From contig JARKQJ010000135.1 in assembly GCA_029973955.1 (NCBI GenBank), positions 23,487-87,486 of the forward strand: DNA of 64,000 nucleotides. Reading direction: 5' to 3'. Below, in pieces: positions 15,121-23,755 of this stretch; the stretch's first letter is position 1; the number at the start of each line of letters is the position of its first letter. A program made the translations under genes and the position numbers. The notes under the pieces were generated by a model. That model was not told the origin of the DNA and did not search any database. It saw only the letters and a program-made list of their open reading frames with translations. The stretch comes from Paludibaculum sp. Its GTDB lineage: Bacteria; Acidobacteriota; Terriglobia; Bryobacterales; Bryobacteraceae.

Positions 15121-18100
15121 CTAGAAGTAGAACTTCAGAGCGAGGACCATCCTGCGGCTGAGGGCGGCGCCGGTGAAGCGGCCCAGGTTGGCGTTGATCT
15201 GGTTGTTGGCGGCGTCGAAACGGGCGCCCGTGTCGACGGAGGTGTACTGGGTGTGATTCCAGGTGTTGTAGGTTTCCCAGCGGAACTGGATGCGCTTGGC
15301 CTCATCCTTGCCGTAGCGGAAGTTCTTGAACACCGAGATGTCGAAGTTGTTGAGGCCGGGGTTGGTGAAGAGGACCTTGCCGGCTGAGCCGATGCCGTTG
15401 ACGGCATAGGCGGTGGTGGGGGCCTTGAAGGCGTTGGTGTTGAACCACTGGCCGGCGGGGCCTTCCTGAGCCACCTTATCGATGGTGACGATGCGGCTGT
15501 CGACGCCGCTGCCGGTGGCGCCGGTGAGGTCTGCCGTGTAGGAAAGGCTGTAGCCGACGCCGGAGGGGCTGCCGACCTGGTGGGTGTTGACGCCGGAGAC
15601 CTGCCAGCCGTCCAGCGCGATCTTGGCGAAGGCGTTGTCCCACTTCTTGCTGAACTCAGGCAGGTTGTAGACGTAGTCGATGGTGAGCACGTGGGGGCGG
15701 TCGAAGCCGCCGCGGCCGTAGTTGCGCATGCGGTAGTTGATCACCGGGTTCACGGCGTTACCGATGCCATCATTGAGGCTCATGGCCTTGGACCAGTTGT
15801 AGGCCACGTGATAGGTGAAGCTCTTGGAGAAGCGCTTGGTGGCCTGGACCTGGAGGGCGTTGTAGTTGGCGTAGCCGCCGAACTCGAGGTAGGTGATGTT
15901 GCCGTAGCCGATGTTGGGGCGGAGGAAGTTCGAGTCGTAGGCGCGGCCGGTGGTGGGATCGATGCTGGTGGCCTTGAAGTTGGTGCCGTAGGGGGTGGCG
16001 TTGAGGTCACGGCCGTTGAGCAGGTGCTTCTGGGTGTTGCCGGCATAAGCGACGTCGATCATGGTGCCGAAGCCGATGTTCTGCTGGATGCCGAAGCTCC
16101 AGTTGTAGACGGCGGGGGGCTTGAAGTCGCGCTGGAACCCGAAAACGCCGGTGGGGCTCAGGCTGAGCGGAGTGGCAAGCAGGTTGGGGATGGTGGTGTA
16201 GTTCGCGCTGTTGGTATAGACGAGCGGGGGGGACTGGACGAGCTGGAGGATCTGGTCGTCGTTGAAACGATCGTAGAAGATCCCGAAGCCGGTGCGGAGG
16301 GCGGTTTTGCCGTCGCCGAAGAGGTCGAAAGCGAGGCCGATGCGCGGGGCCAACTGAATGCTCGGCGCATTGGCCACGTGTTCGTTGTAGATGGCCATGC
16401 CCTGGAAGGGGGTGCCGGCAGCCATGGAGAAGGTGCCGATCTTCACGGCCGGCAGGAGGGCGCCGGTGACGGGGTCGCGGCCGACGCGGGTGTTGTTGGC
16501 CGGATTGATATAGGGCTGGATGAGCGGCGGCTGCTTCGCGCTGTCGTAAGTGGCGATGTCGAAGGCGGCCAGCTGGTCGCCAGCGCTGTAGGACGGCTGG
16601 ATGAAGTAGAAGCGGAGGCCGGCGTCGATGGTGAGGCGGCGCGTGACCTTCCAGCTATCCTGCAAGTACCATTCGACGTTGGTGAAGCGGCCGTGGGCGC
16701 TGGGGTGTTTGTTGGACTCGCTGTAGCTGCCGACGACGCCGAGGGCGGCGTTGGCGTAGGCGTAGTTGGTGTCGAGGGGGTTATTGGCGTCGCGGCCGAA
16801 GGCGAAGGCGCTGTTGAAGGTGGTGGAGCGGGCCGCGTTGCGGGTGGTGCGTTCGACGTAGATGCCGGTCTTAATGGTATGGGCGCCCCGGATGTGAGAG
16901 AGGTTGTCGGAGTAGTTCCAGATGTTGTTGGTGCCGAAGAAGGGGAAGCGGCCTTCAACGAGGAGCTGTCCGGCATTGGTGACGCCGCCGAAGGTGGCGT
17001 TGGGGATGAGGTTCATGGGGTTGGCCTCGGGGTAGAACTGCGGGAGAGTGAGGCCGACCTTGGAGCGGACATTGGCGTCGAGGCGCGCCTGGGAGAGCGG
17101 ATCGACGGTCTGCTTGGCGCGGTTGATGCCGAAGGTGAACTCATTGATGGTGCGCGGCGAGAAGGTATGGATGAGGGTGGCCACGGCGCCGGCGGAGTGG
17201 ATGGCGTAGTTGATGGGGAGCTGGGGCCACTGGTTGTTGCCGCCGCCGAGGCCGACGGCGAGGCCGAACTCACCCTTAATGGCCTGGTAGTCCTGAATGA
17301 GGCGGGTGTAGAAGGTGGTTTTGGGGCCGATGTTCCAGTCGATGCGGAGGATGGAGTCGCGGCGGGGCTGGTCGTTGATGCTCTGGCCGATCCAGTTGTA
17401 GGTGCCGCTGGGGCCGGTGGTGTTGGGCAGCGGCAGGAGGCTCATGAGCTTGCTGCCGTTGGCATCGACGCGGGAAGCGGGAATGATGTTGTTGGGGAAC
17501 TGGACGCGGTTGTTGAAGGGGTCGTAAACGGGGATGAGCGCGCCGCCCTGGTCGCGGGAGTTGGAGAAGTCGCCGATGCGCTCAGCGGCGGTGGGGAAGT
17601 TCAGCGTGTAGGTGCTGGAGGGAATGGAGAGAGGCAGAAACTCCTGCGAGAAGAAGAAGAATAACTTGTTCCGTTCCTTGTTGAAATTGGTGCCGGGGAT
17701 GATCACCGGGCCGCCGATGGTGTAGCCGGGGTAGTTGAAGCGGTAGCGGGGGCGCTTGACGCCGTTGCGGTTGTTGATCCACTCATTGGCGTTCATCACT
17801 TCGTTGCGCCAGAAGAAGTAGGCGCCGCCGTGAAAGTCGCGGGTGCCGCTCTTGATGACGGTGTTGATAGTGGCGCCGGAGCTGCGGCCGTACTCAGCCT
17901 GGTAGTTGCTGAGGAGGACCTTGACTTCGGCGACGGCGTCGATGGAGGGAGCCAGGTAGGGGCCCGTGAGGGAGCCGGTGTCGAGGCTGCTGACGCCATC
18001 GAGGGTGAGGTTGATGGAGCCGGCGCGAGTGCCGTTGATGTTCATGCCGGTGAGGTCGTTCCAGCCGGGAGATTCGCGGTTGGCGGTGTCGATGACACCC

Positions 18101-18600
18101 GGCAGCAGGCGGGCGGTGCCCATGTAGCTGCGGCCCTTCATGGGCAGTTCCATCATCTGGCGATTATTGATCAGGCCGGCGCGTTCGGCGCTTTCGGTCT
18201 GGACACGGGCGGCGTCGGCGGAAACAGAGACGGTTTCGGTGAGTTCACCTACCTGCAAGGTAATGGCAGGCAGCGTAACGCGCTCCGAGGAGCTGACCGA
18301 GATGCCTTTCTGTTCGAACTTTTTGAACCCTTTGGAATTGATGTTGAGGTCATAGGTGCCGGGCAGGATTTCGGTGAACACGAAATAGCCCGATTCATTG
18401 GGTTGGGTATTGCGGATCTGCCCGGTTACAGCGTTCTTGAGCTGCACTTCGGCGGCTGGAACCACAGCACCCGACGCATCCGAGATGGTTCCCGAGACCC
18501 ATCCGGTAAGACCTTGGCCGCTGCACAGCCACATGCTGCTCAGCCCAGCGAAGAGGAGCGAGAGCCTCCGCGCCTGTTGCATTCTTTTATAGATTCTCAT
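15121..18600 (-). CDS. Large TonB-dependent receptor with N-terminal carboxypeptidase-regulatory-like domain (Oar-like)
   Basis: 1159 residues. The ATG giving MRIYKRMQQARR was chosen because GGAG lies nine bases before it; the track start is five codons upstream. A signal peptide is followed by a beta-sandwich CarboxypepD_reg-like domain (GWVSGTISDASGAVV through ELTETVSVSA). The plug has LDGVSSLDTGS and ATINTVIKSGT, and a very long beta-barrel ends in a terminal Phe (ALKFYF), the outer-membrane insertion signal. Such Oar/SusC-like receptors are expanded in acidobacteria and take up oligomers or siderophores. No SusD partner is adjacent, so the ligand is unknown. Confidence 0.92.
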   Translation of the reverse strand: MRIYKRMQQARRLSLLFAGLSSMWLCSGQGLTGWVSGTISDASGAVVPAAEVQLKNAVTGQIRNTQPNESGYFVFTEILPGTYDLNINSKGFKKFEQKGISVSSSERVTLPAITLQVGELTETVSVSADAARVQTESAERAGLINNRQMMELPMKGRSYMGTARLLPGVIDTANRESPGWNDLTGMNINGTRAGSINLTLDGVSSLDTGSLTGPYLAPSIDAVAEVKVLLSNYQAEYGRSSGATINTVIKSGTRDFHGGAYFFWRNEVMNANEWINNRNGVKRPRYRFNYPGYTIGGPVIIPGTNFNKERNKLFFFFSQEFLPLSIPSSTYTLNFPTAAERIGDFSNSRDQGGALIPVYDPFNNRVQFPNNIIPASRVDANGSKLMSLLPLPNTTGPSGTYNWIGQSINDQPRRDSILRIDWNIGPKTTFYTRLIQDYQAIKGEFGLAVGLGGGNNQWPQLPINYAIHSAGAVATLIHTFSPRTINEFTFGINRAKQTVDPLSQARLDANVRSKVGLTLPQFYPEANPMNLIPNATFGGVTNAGQLLVEGRFPFFGTNNIWNYSDNLSHIRGAHTIKTGIYVERTTRNAARSTTFNSAFAFGRDANNPLDTNYAYANAALGVVGSYSESNKHPSAHGRFTNVEWYLQDSWKVTRRLTIDAGLRFYFIQPSYSAGDQLAAFDIATYDSAKQPPLIQPYINPANNTRVGRDPVTGALLPAVKIGTFSMAAGTPFQGMAIYNEHVANAPSIQLAPRIGLAFDLFGDGKTALRTGFGIFYDRFNDDQILQLVQSPPLVYTNSANYTTIPNLLATPLSLSPTGVFGFQRDFKPPAVYNWSFGIQQNIGFGTMIDVAYAGNTQKHLLNGRDLNATPYGTNFKATSIDPTTGRAYDSNFLRPNIGYGNITYLEFGGYANYNALQVQATKRFSKSFTYHVAYNWSKAMSLNDGIGNAVNPVINYRMRNYGRGGFDRPHVLTIDYVYNLPEFSKKWDNAFAKIALDGWQVSGVNTHQVGSPSGVGYSLSYTADLTGATGSGVDSRIVTIDKVAQEGPAGQWFNTNAFKAPTTAYAVNGIGSAGKVLFTNPGLNNFDISVFKNFRYGKDEAKRIQFRWETYNTWNHTQYTSVDTGARFDAANNQINANLGRFTGAALSRRMVLALKFYF

Positions 18601-18832
18601 CGATAAAAACTCCATGACATAGGGAGATCGTGAAACACGGTGAGTGGAGTATATCCCGATTCGGCGACAGTGGGAAGCCCTACCGGAAGTCGATTGGCGG
18701 GTGAGTCCGGGGCCCGGCGGCCAGGGCGAGGGAGAGGGGCGGAATCACGTCAACCGGGAGGAATTGCAGCAATCGGCCGCATCCTTTGCGCAGCTGCCGT
18801 CATCTGATTCAATTGAAGGAGATTTACGACGA

Positions 18833-19444
18833 ATGGCATTCACTCTTCCCCCGCTTCCGTATGCGCATGACGCCCTGGAGCCGCACATCGACGCCCTGAC
18901 GATGGAGATCCACCACTCCAAGCATCATCAGGCCTATGTTACGAATCTGAACAAGGCTCTGGAGTCCGCGCCGGAGCTTGCTGGAAAGAGCCTGGAAGAA
19001 CTGCTCGCCAACGGCGTGGCAGGCGTGCCGGAAGCCATCCGCACGGCGGTCCGCAACAACGGCGGCGGCCACTGGAACCACTCTCTCTTCTGGGAGATCA
19101 TGGGGCCGAAGCAGGGTGGCAGCCCGGTGGGCAACCTGGCTACCGCGATCAATGCGAAGTTTGGCGACTTCAATGCGTTCAAGGAAAAGTTCAATGCCGC
19201 TGCCATCGGCCGGTTCGGTTCCGGCTGGGCGTGGCTGATCCGGACGGAGGGCGGCGTGGACATCATGTCGACCCCCAACCAGGACAACCCGCTGATGGAA
19301 GGCAAGTATGCCGTGATCGGCCTGGACGTGTGGGAACACGCCTACTACCTGAAGTATCAGAACCGCCGGCCGGAGTACGTCACGAACTGGTGGAATGTGG
19401 TGAACTGGGAGAAGGCCGAAGCACGGTTCACCGCGGGCCGTTAA
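18833..19444 (+). CDS. Superoxide dismutase, Mn/Fe family
   Basis: 203 residues from the ATG after GAAGGAG; the ORF-track start 63 codons upstream is leader. Metal ligands are H27 (MEIHHSKHH), H83 (HWNHSLFW), D165 and H169 ([10 protein letters not shown]). The second-sphere Gln is placed as in manganese enzymes (PNQDNPLM) rather than in the N-terminal domain as in iron enzymes, so Mn use is likely. No signal peptide is seen, so it is cytoplasmic. It converts superoxide to oxygen and hydrogen peroxide. The 232-base region upstream, shared with the divergent receptor, shows no operator I recognise. Confidence 0.95.
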   Translation: MAFTLPPLPYAHDALEPHIDALTMEIHHSKHHQAYVTNLNKALESAPELAGKSLEELLANGVAGVPEAIRTAVRNNGGGHWNHSLFWEIMGPKQGGSPVGNLATAINAKFGDFNAFKEKFNAAAIGRFGSGWAWLIRTEGGVDIMSTPNQDNPLMEGKYAVIGLDVWEHAYYLKYQNRRPEYVTNWWNVVNWEKAEARFTAGR

Positions 19445-19486
19445 TTGGCCGTCCATCGCCCGCGCGAGCCGTGAGGCTGCGCAGTT

Positions 19487-19954
19487 ATGCACGAAGAATT
19501 CCTCCGCCGCGCCATCTCGCTCGCCGCTGAAAACGTCGAGCAGAGGCGCGGCGGTCCATTTGGGGCCGTGATTGTGATGGATGGGCAGGTGGTGGCCGAG
19601 GGCGCCAACCACGTCACGACGCGGAACGACCCCACGGCGCACGCCGAAGTGGAGGCTATCCGCGAGGCCTGCCGGAAACTGGGGCGGCACGACCTGCGCG
19701 GGGCTGTGATTTACGCCTCCTGCGAGCCCTGCCCGATGTGCCTTTCCGCCATCTACTGGGCGCGATTGGATGCGCTTTACTATGCTGCTTCGAAGGATGA
19801 CGCAGCCCGGGCGGGGTTTGACGATTCCTTCCTCTACCAGCAGATCCCCCTTGCACAGGAGCAACGCGCGCTGCCAACGCGGAGGCTTTTAGCCGCGGAA
19901 TCATCGCTTCCTTTTGACAGGTGGGCGGTGTCTTCGTCTAAAATCCCCTACTGA
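19487..19954 (+). CDS. Nucleoside/guanine deaminase, cytidine-deaminase fold
   Basis: 155 residues. The zinc site is HAEVEAIREA (zinc His and catalytic Glu) and CEPCPMCLSAIYWA (two zinc Cys). The length and the PFDRW...KIPY C-terminus resemble bacterial guanine deaminases of the GuaD type, where the C-terminal tail contributes to the active site. Guanine to xanthine is the most likely reaction. tRNA adenosine deaminase is less likely because the tail differs. The start follows the sod stop by 42 bases. Confidence 0.85.
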   Translation: MHEEFLRRAISLAAENVEQRRGGPFGAVIVMDGQVVAEGANHVTTRNDPTAHAEVEAIREACRKLGRHDLRGAVIYASCEPCPMCLSAIYWARLDALYYAASKDDAARAGFDDSFLYQQIPLAQEQRALPTRRLLAAESSLPFDRWAVSSSKIPY

Positions 19955-19963
19955 GGCCAATTC

Positions 19964-20311
19964 ATGCTCGTTGTCACCACTTCCGTCCTGCAGGGCAAGC
20001 AGATCACCGTCTATCACGGGCTCGTGAGCGGAGAAGCGATTCTCGGCGCCAACATCTTCAAGGACTTTTTCGCCGGCATTCGGGACATTGTGGGCGGCCG
20101 CTCGGCCTCTTACGAGAACGAACTGCGAAAGGCCAAAGACCTGGCCATTCAGGAGATGTGCGAGGCGGCGGAGCAGATGGGCGCCAACGCCGTGATCGGA
20201 GTGGATCTCGACTATGAGACGATCTCCAGCGCGCACGGCGGCGGCATGCTGATGGTGACGGCGGCGGGCACGGCGGTGACGCTGGCAGGCGCCGCGGCAA
20301 CCACGGTTTAG
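19964..20311 (+). CDS. UPF0145 (YbjQ) family protein
   Basis: 115 residues, full length for the family. Characteristic segments are [10 protein letters not shown], the [20 protein letters not shown] core and [13 protein letters not shown]. The family forms small pentameric beta-alpha proteins of unknown function. It starts nine bases after the deaminase stop, so the two probably share a transcript. Its TAG overlaps the stop of the convergent amidohydrolase by four bases. Confidence 0.88.
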   Translation: MLVVTTSVLQGKQITVYHGLVSGEAILGANIFKDFFAGIRDIVGGRSASYENELRKAKDLAIQEMCEAAEQMGANAVIGVDLDYETISSAHGGGMLMVTAAGTAVTLAGAAATTV

Positions 20312-21198
20312 CTGCTCCAGCGCTGGGTGAGGCCGGAAAAGCTGTCGATGCGGCGGTCGCGGAAGAAGGGCCAGTTGCGGCGGGTGTCTTCGGCGCGGCG
20401 GCGGTCGCATTCCACGACGAGAATCTCTTCCTGATCGGCTGAGGCTTCGGCGAGGACGACGCCGAAGGGGTCCGAAACAAAGCTGTGGCCCCAGAACTCG
20501 AGGCCGGCGCCGGCCGGGCCTTCGAAGCCGACGCGGTTGACGGCCGCCACGTAGACTCCGTTGGCGATGGCGTGGGCGCGCTGTGCGGTGCGCCAGGCGT
20601 CGAGCTGCGCGGCACCGTTTTCCGCCTTCTCCGACGGGTGCCAGCCAATGGCGGTGGGGTAGAAGAGAACGTCGGCGCCCTGCATGGCGGTGAGGCGGGC
20701 GGCCTCCGGGTACCACTGGTCCCAGCAGATGAGCACGCCGATGCGGCCGAAGGGGGTGTCGAAGTTTTTGTAACCGAGATCGCCGGGGGTGAAGTAGTAC
20801 TTCTCGAAGTAGAGCGGGTCCTCGGGGATGTGCATCTTGCGGTAGATGCCGGCCAGCGAGCCGTCGGCGTTCAGGATGGCGGCGGTGTTGTGATGGAGGC
20901 CGGCGGCGCGGCGTTCGAAGAGGCTGGCGACGACGACGATGCCGAGTTCCCTGGCGATGCGGCCCACGGCCTCGCTGGAAGGTCCGGGGATGGGTTCGGC
21001 CAGGTCAAAGAGTTCGGCGCTCTCTTCGCGGCAGAAATACTGCGAACGGAAGAGTTCCTGGAGGCAGACGATCTGTGAGCCGCGGGCGGCGGCTTCGCGG
21101 AGTTTGGCGATGGCCTTTTCGAGGTTTTCCCGCGGGTCGGGAGAGCAACTCATCTGAACGAGGCCAATGCGGAACTTTTCGCTCACTTTGCCGGACAT
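20308..21198 (-). CDS. Carbon-nitrogen hydrolase, N-carbamoylputrescine amidase-like
   Basis: 296 residues, matching N-carbamoylputrescine amidase (AguB). The nitrilase catalytic triad is visible: Glu in [11 protein letters not shown], Lys in [10 protein letters not shown] and Cys in [22 protein letters not shown] and the [12 protein letters not shown] context are typical of AguB, which releases putrescine, CO2 and ammonia in arginine-to-polyamine conversion. No agmatine deiminase gene is adjacent, so the pathway is not confirmed here. An alternative GTG start lies four codons in. It is divergent from the M14 peptidase with only 16 bases between starts. Confidence 0.88.
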   Translation of the reverse strand: MSGKVSEKFRIGLVQMSCSPDPRENLEKAIAKLREAAARGSQIVCLQELFRSQYFCREESAELFDLAEPIPGPSSEAVGRIARELGIVVVASLFERRAAGLHHNTAAILNADGSLAGIYRKMHIPEDPLYFEKYYFTPGDLGYKNFDTPFGRIGVLICWDQWYPEAARLTAMQGADVLFYPTAIGWHPSEKAENGAAQLDAWRTAQRAHAIANGVYVAAVNRVGFEGPAGAGLEFWGHSFVSDPFGVVLAEASADQEEILVVECDRRRAEDTRRNWPFFRDRRIDSFSGLTQRWSS

Positions 21199-21214
21199 AC
21201 TACGATTGTTTCAT

Positions 21215-23692
21215 ATGCTCCTCCGCCGCCGCGCCCTGCTCCTGTTCGCGCCAGCCCTGCTACTAGCCGCGCCCCCCACTCCGAAAGAGCACTTCGGGTT
21301 TACGCCGGGCGACAACTACAAGCTGGCGAACTACGAGGAAGTGGCGTCGTACTTCCGCAAGCTGGCGGCGTCGTCGGACCGGATTCGCGTGGAGGAGTTC
21401 GGCCGCAGCAGCGAAGGCCGGCCGATGCTGGCGGCCTTCATCAGCTCGCCGGAGAATCTGAAGCAGCTCGAAAAGTACAAGCAGATCAACCGCCGTTTGG
21501 CGCTGGGGGAGGCCACGCCGGAGGAGGCGCGCAAGCTGGCGGCCGAGGGCAAGGCGATCGTGTGGATCGACTCCGGGCTGCACGCCACCGAAGTGGCGCC
21601 GGTGCAGCACGCGCCGCACCTGGCCTACAAGATGCTCACGGACGAGAGCGAAGAGGTGCGCCGCATTCGCCAGAACGTGATCCTGGTGCAGGTGCCGGTG
21701 ATCAACCCCGACGGGCTGGACATGACCGCCAACTGGTACCGCCAGAACGTAGGCACGCCTTTTGAACTGGCGCCGCTGCCGGGGCTCTATCAGAAGTACT
21801 CCGGCCACGACAACAACCGCGACTATTTCATGCTGAACCTGCCGGAGACGCGCCACGTTTCGCGGATGCTCTTCCAGGAGTGGTTTCCGCAGATCGTCTA
21901 CAACCAGCACCAGGTGGCGCCGTTCCCGGCGCGCATTTTCATCCCGCCCTATGCCGAGCCGCTGAACCCCAACATCCCCGCGCCGGTGATGGAGGGCATC
22001 AACGGCATTGGCGCCGCTATGAAGGAGCGTTTCGCGCGCGAGAACAAGCCCGGCGCCGTCTCCTACATCAGCTTCGACGGCTGGTGGAACGGCGGGCTGC
22101 GCTCCGTGCCGGCATTCCACAACATGCACGGCATCCTGACCGAAACGGCGCTCTACCAGTACGCCACGCCGCACGAGTACAAGCCCTCCGAGCTGCCAGA
22201 GCGCTTCTCCACCGGCATCCCGACCAAGGAGGCGACGGTGTTCTACCAGAAGCCGTGGCTGGGCGGCCGCTGGGCGCTCATGGACGCCGTCGAGTACATG
22301 CTGACGGCGGATTTCGCGATTCTCGACCTGGCTGCGTCCCGCCCGTCGCACTACCTCTACAAGGCCTGGGAGATGGCCACGGCCAACATCGAAGCCGGCA
22401 GAAAGGGCGGCCCGTATGCGTACGTGGTGCCGGCCGATCAGAGCGACGCATGGACCGCGGCGCAGATGCTCGAGCGGCTGCACGGCTCCGGCGTGGCGGT
22501 GCAGCGGGCCTCGGCTCCATTTCAGGCGAACGGCAAATCGTACCCGGCGGGCGCGTGGATCGTGCCCGCGTCGCAGGCGTTCCGCTCTTACGTGGTGGAC
22601 CTGCTGGAGCCGCAGAAGTACCCCGAGCTGCGCAGCGGCACCACGGGTCCGGTGAAGCGGCCGTACGACCTGGCCGGCTGGACGCTCTCCTACCAGATGA
22701 ACGTGCAGGTGGAACGGATCGAGAAGCCCTTCGCCGCTCAGACTGAGCCATTGTCGGAGATCGTCTCGCCGGCGCCGGTGCTGGACGCGAGGCAGAACTC
22801 GGCGTTCCTGGCGATTGCCGCGGCACAGAAGAGCGGGCAGGCTGTGTATCGCGCCTCCGACGGCGCGCTGGTGACGGCGAAGCCCGCCTCGGGCTGGTTC
22901 ATCGAGAAGCCGCGCGTGGCCGTCTACCAGCCGTGGACGGCGAACATGGACACCGGTTGGACGCGCTGGGTCTTGGACCGCTTTGAGGTGCCGTCCGCCG
23001 AACTGCGCAACGACGAAGTGCGGAAGGGCCACCTGCGCGCGCGATACGACGTGATCATCCTGGCGCAGCAATCAATGGCGTCGATTCTGCACGGCGTGCG
23101 GGACGGCGAGTTCCAGGGCCGGGCGGGCGGCGAAACGCCCAGTCGGCAGAGGCCGGAGTACACGGGCGGCATGGGGCTGGAGGGCGCGCGGGAGCTGCAG
23201 CAGTTCGTGGAGCAGGGCGGGACGCTGATCGCGATCGATACGGCCACGGAGTTGCCGATGACGCTGTTCCCGATCGGCGTGCGCGGCGTGCTGCGGGGCG
23301 GGGAAGCGGAGGGCGCCGGCGGCTGGTCGTGCCCCGGATCCGTGCTGCGCATCACCACCGATCCGGCGCACCCGGCGGCGTTCGGCATGCCGAAGGAGAC
23401 CTATGCGACCTCCACCGGCGGTCAGGGATTCGAGATCACCGTGCTGCCGGAGCTGAACAAAGGCGAGCGTGAGGTGAAGGCCTTCGCGTGGTACGCGCGG
23501 CAGAACCTGCTGGCCAGCGGCTGGCTGACCGGCGAGCGGGTGATGGCCGGCAAGCCGGCGGCGGTGGAAGCAAGGCTGGGCGAGGGCAAGGTGGTGCTGT
23601 TCGGCTTCCGGCCGCAGTTCCGCGGGCAGACGTTCGGCACGTTCAAGCTGCTGTTGAACGAGATCTACCAGAGCGCCGCCCGGCCGCTGTAG
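21215..23692 (+). CDS. Secreted M14-family zinc carboxypeptidase-like metallopeptidase (first copy)
   Basis: 825 residues. The start chosen is the ATG giving MLLRRRALLLFAPALLLAAPP, a clear signal peptide; the track start 16 codons upstream lies within the opposing gene. The M14 zinc site is HATE (SGLHATEVA) plus the later His in YNQHQVAPFPAR, with GHDNNRD between them and the catalytic Glu in GILTETALYQ. About 400 further residues follow, ending in a Rossmann-like, glutamine-amidotransferase-resembling region. It is clearly paralogous to the gene at 46417-48807. Probably a periplasmic peptidase; substrate unknown. Confidence 0.88.
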   Translation: MLLRRRALLLFAPALLLAAPPTPKEHFGFTPGDNYKLANYEEVASYFRKLAASSDRIRVEEFGRSSEGRPMLAAFISSPENLKQLEKYKQINRRLALGEATPEEARKLAAEGKAIVWIDSGLHATEVAPVQHAPHLAYKMLTDESEEVRRIRQNVILVQVPVINPDGLDMTANWYRQNVGTPFELAPLPGLYQKYSGHDNNRDYFMLNLPETRHVSRMLFQEWFPQIVYNQHQVAPFPARIFIPPYAEPLNPNIPAPVMEGINGIGAAMKERFARENKPGAVSYISFDGWWNGGLRSVPAFHNMHGILTETALYQYATPHEYKPSELPERFSTGIPTKEATVFYQKPWLGGRWALMDAVEYMLTADFAILDLAASRPSHYLYKAWEMATANIEAGRKGGPYAYVVPADQSDAWTAAQMLERLHGSGVAVQRASAPFQANGKSYPAGAWIVPASQAFRSYVVDLLEPQKYPELRSGTTGPVKRPYDLAGWTLSYQMNVQVERIEKPFAAQTEPLSEIVSPAPVLDARQNSAFLAIAAAQKSGQAVYRASDGALVTAKPASGWFIEKPRVAVYQPWTANMDTGWTRWVLDRFEVPSAELRNDEVRKGHLRARYDVIILAQQSMASILHGVRDGEFQGRAGGETPSRQRPEYTGGMGLEGARELQQFVEQGGTLIAIDTATELPMTLFPIGVRGVLRGGEAEGAGGWSCPGSVLRITTDPAHPAAFGMPKETYATSTGGQGFEITVLPELNKGEREVKAFAWYARQNLLASGWLTGERVMAGKPAAVEARLGEGKVVLFGFRPQFRGQTFGTFKLLLNEIYQSAARPL

Positions 23693-23755
23693 AGGCCGAC
23701 CCGGAAGAGCGGCTCCTGTTTCGCCATACCGGTTGTTGATACAATCCCGATTTCT

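Noticed and set aside
15580-17664. 694-residue + strand ORF
   Set aside because: Antisense of the TonB-dependent receptor; valine/glycine/alanine/glutamate-rich with no signal or domain.
15121-18600. SusCD-type polysaccharide utilisation locus
   Set aside because: The receptor is Oar-like and no SusD-like lipoprotein or adjacent glycoside hydrolase gene is present.
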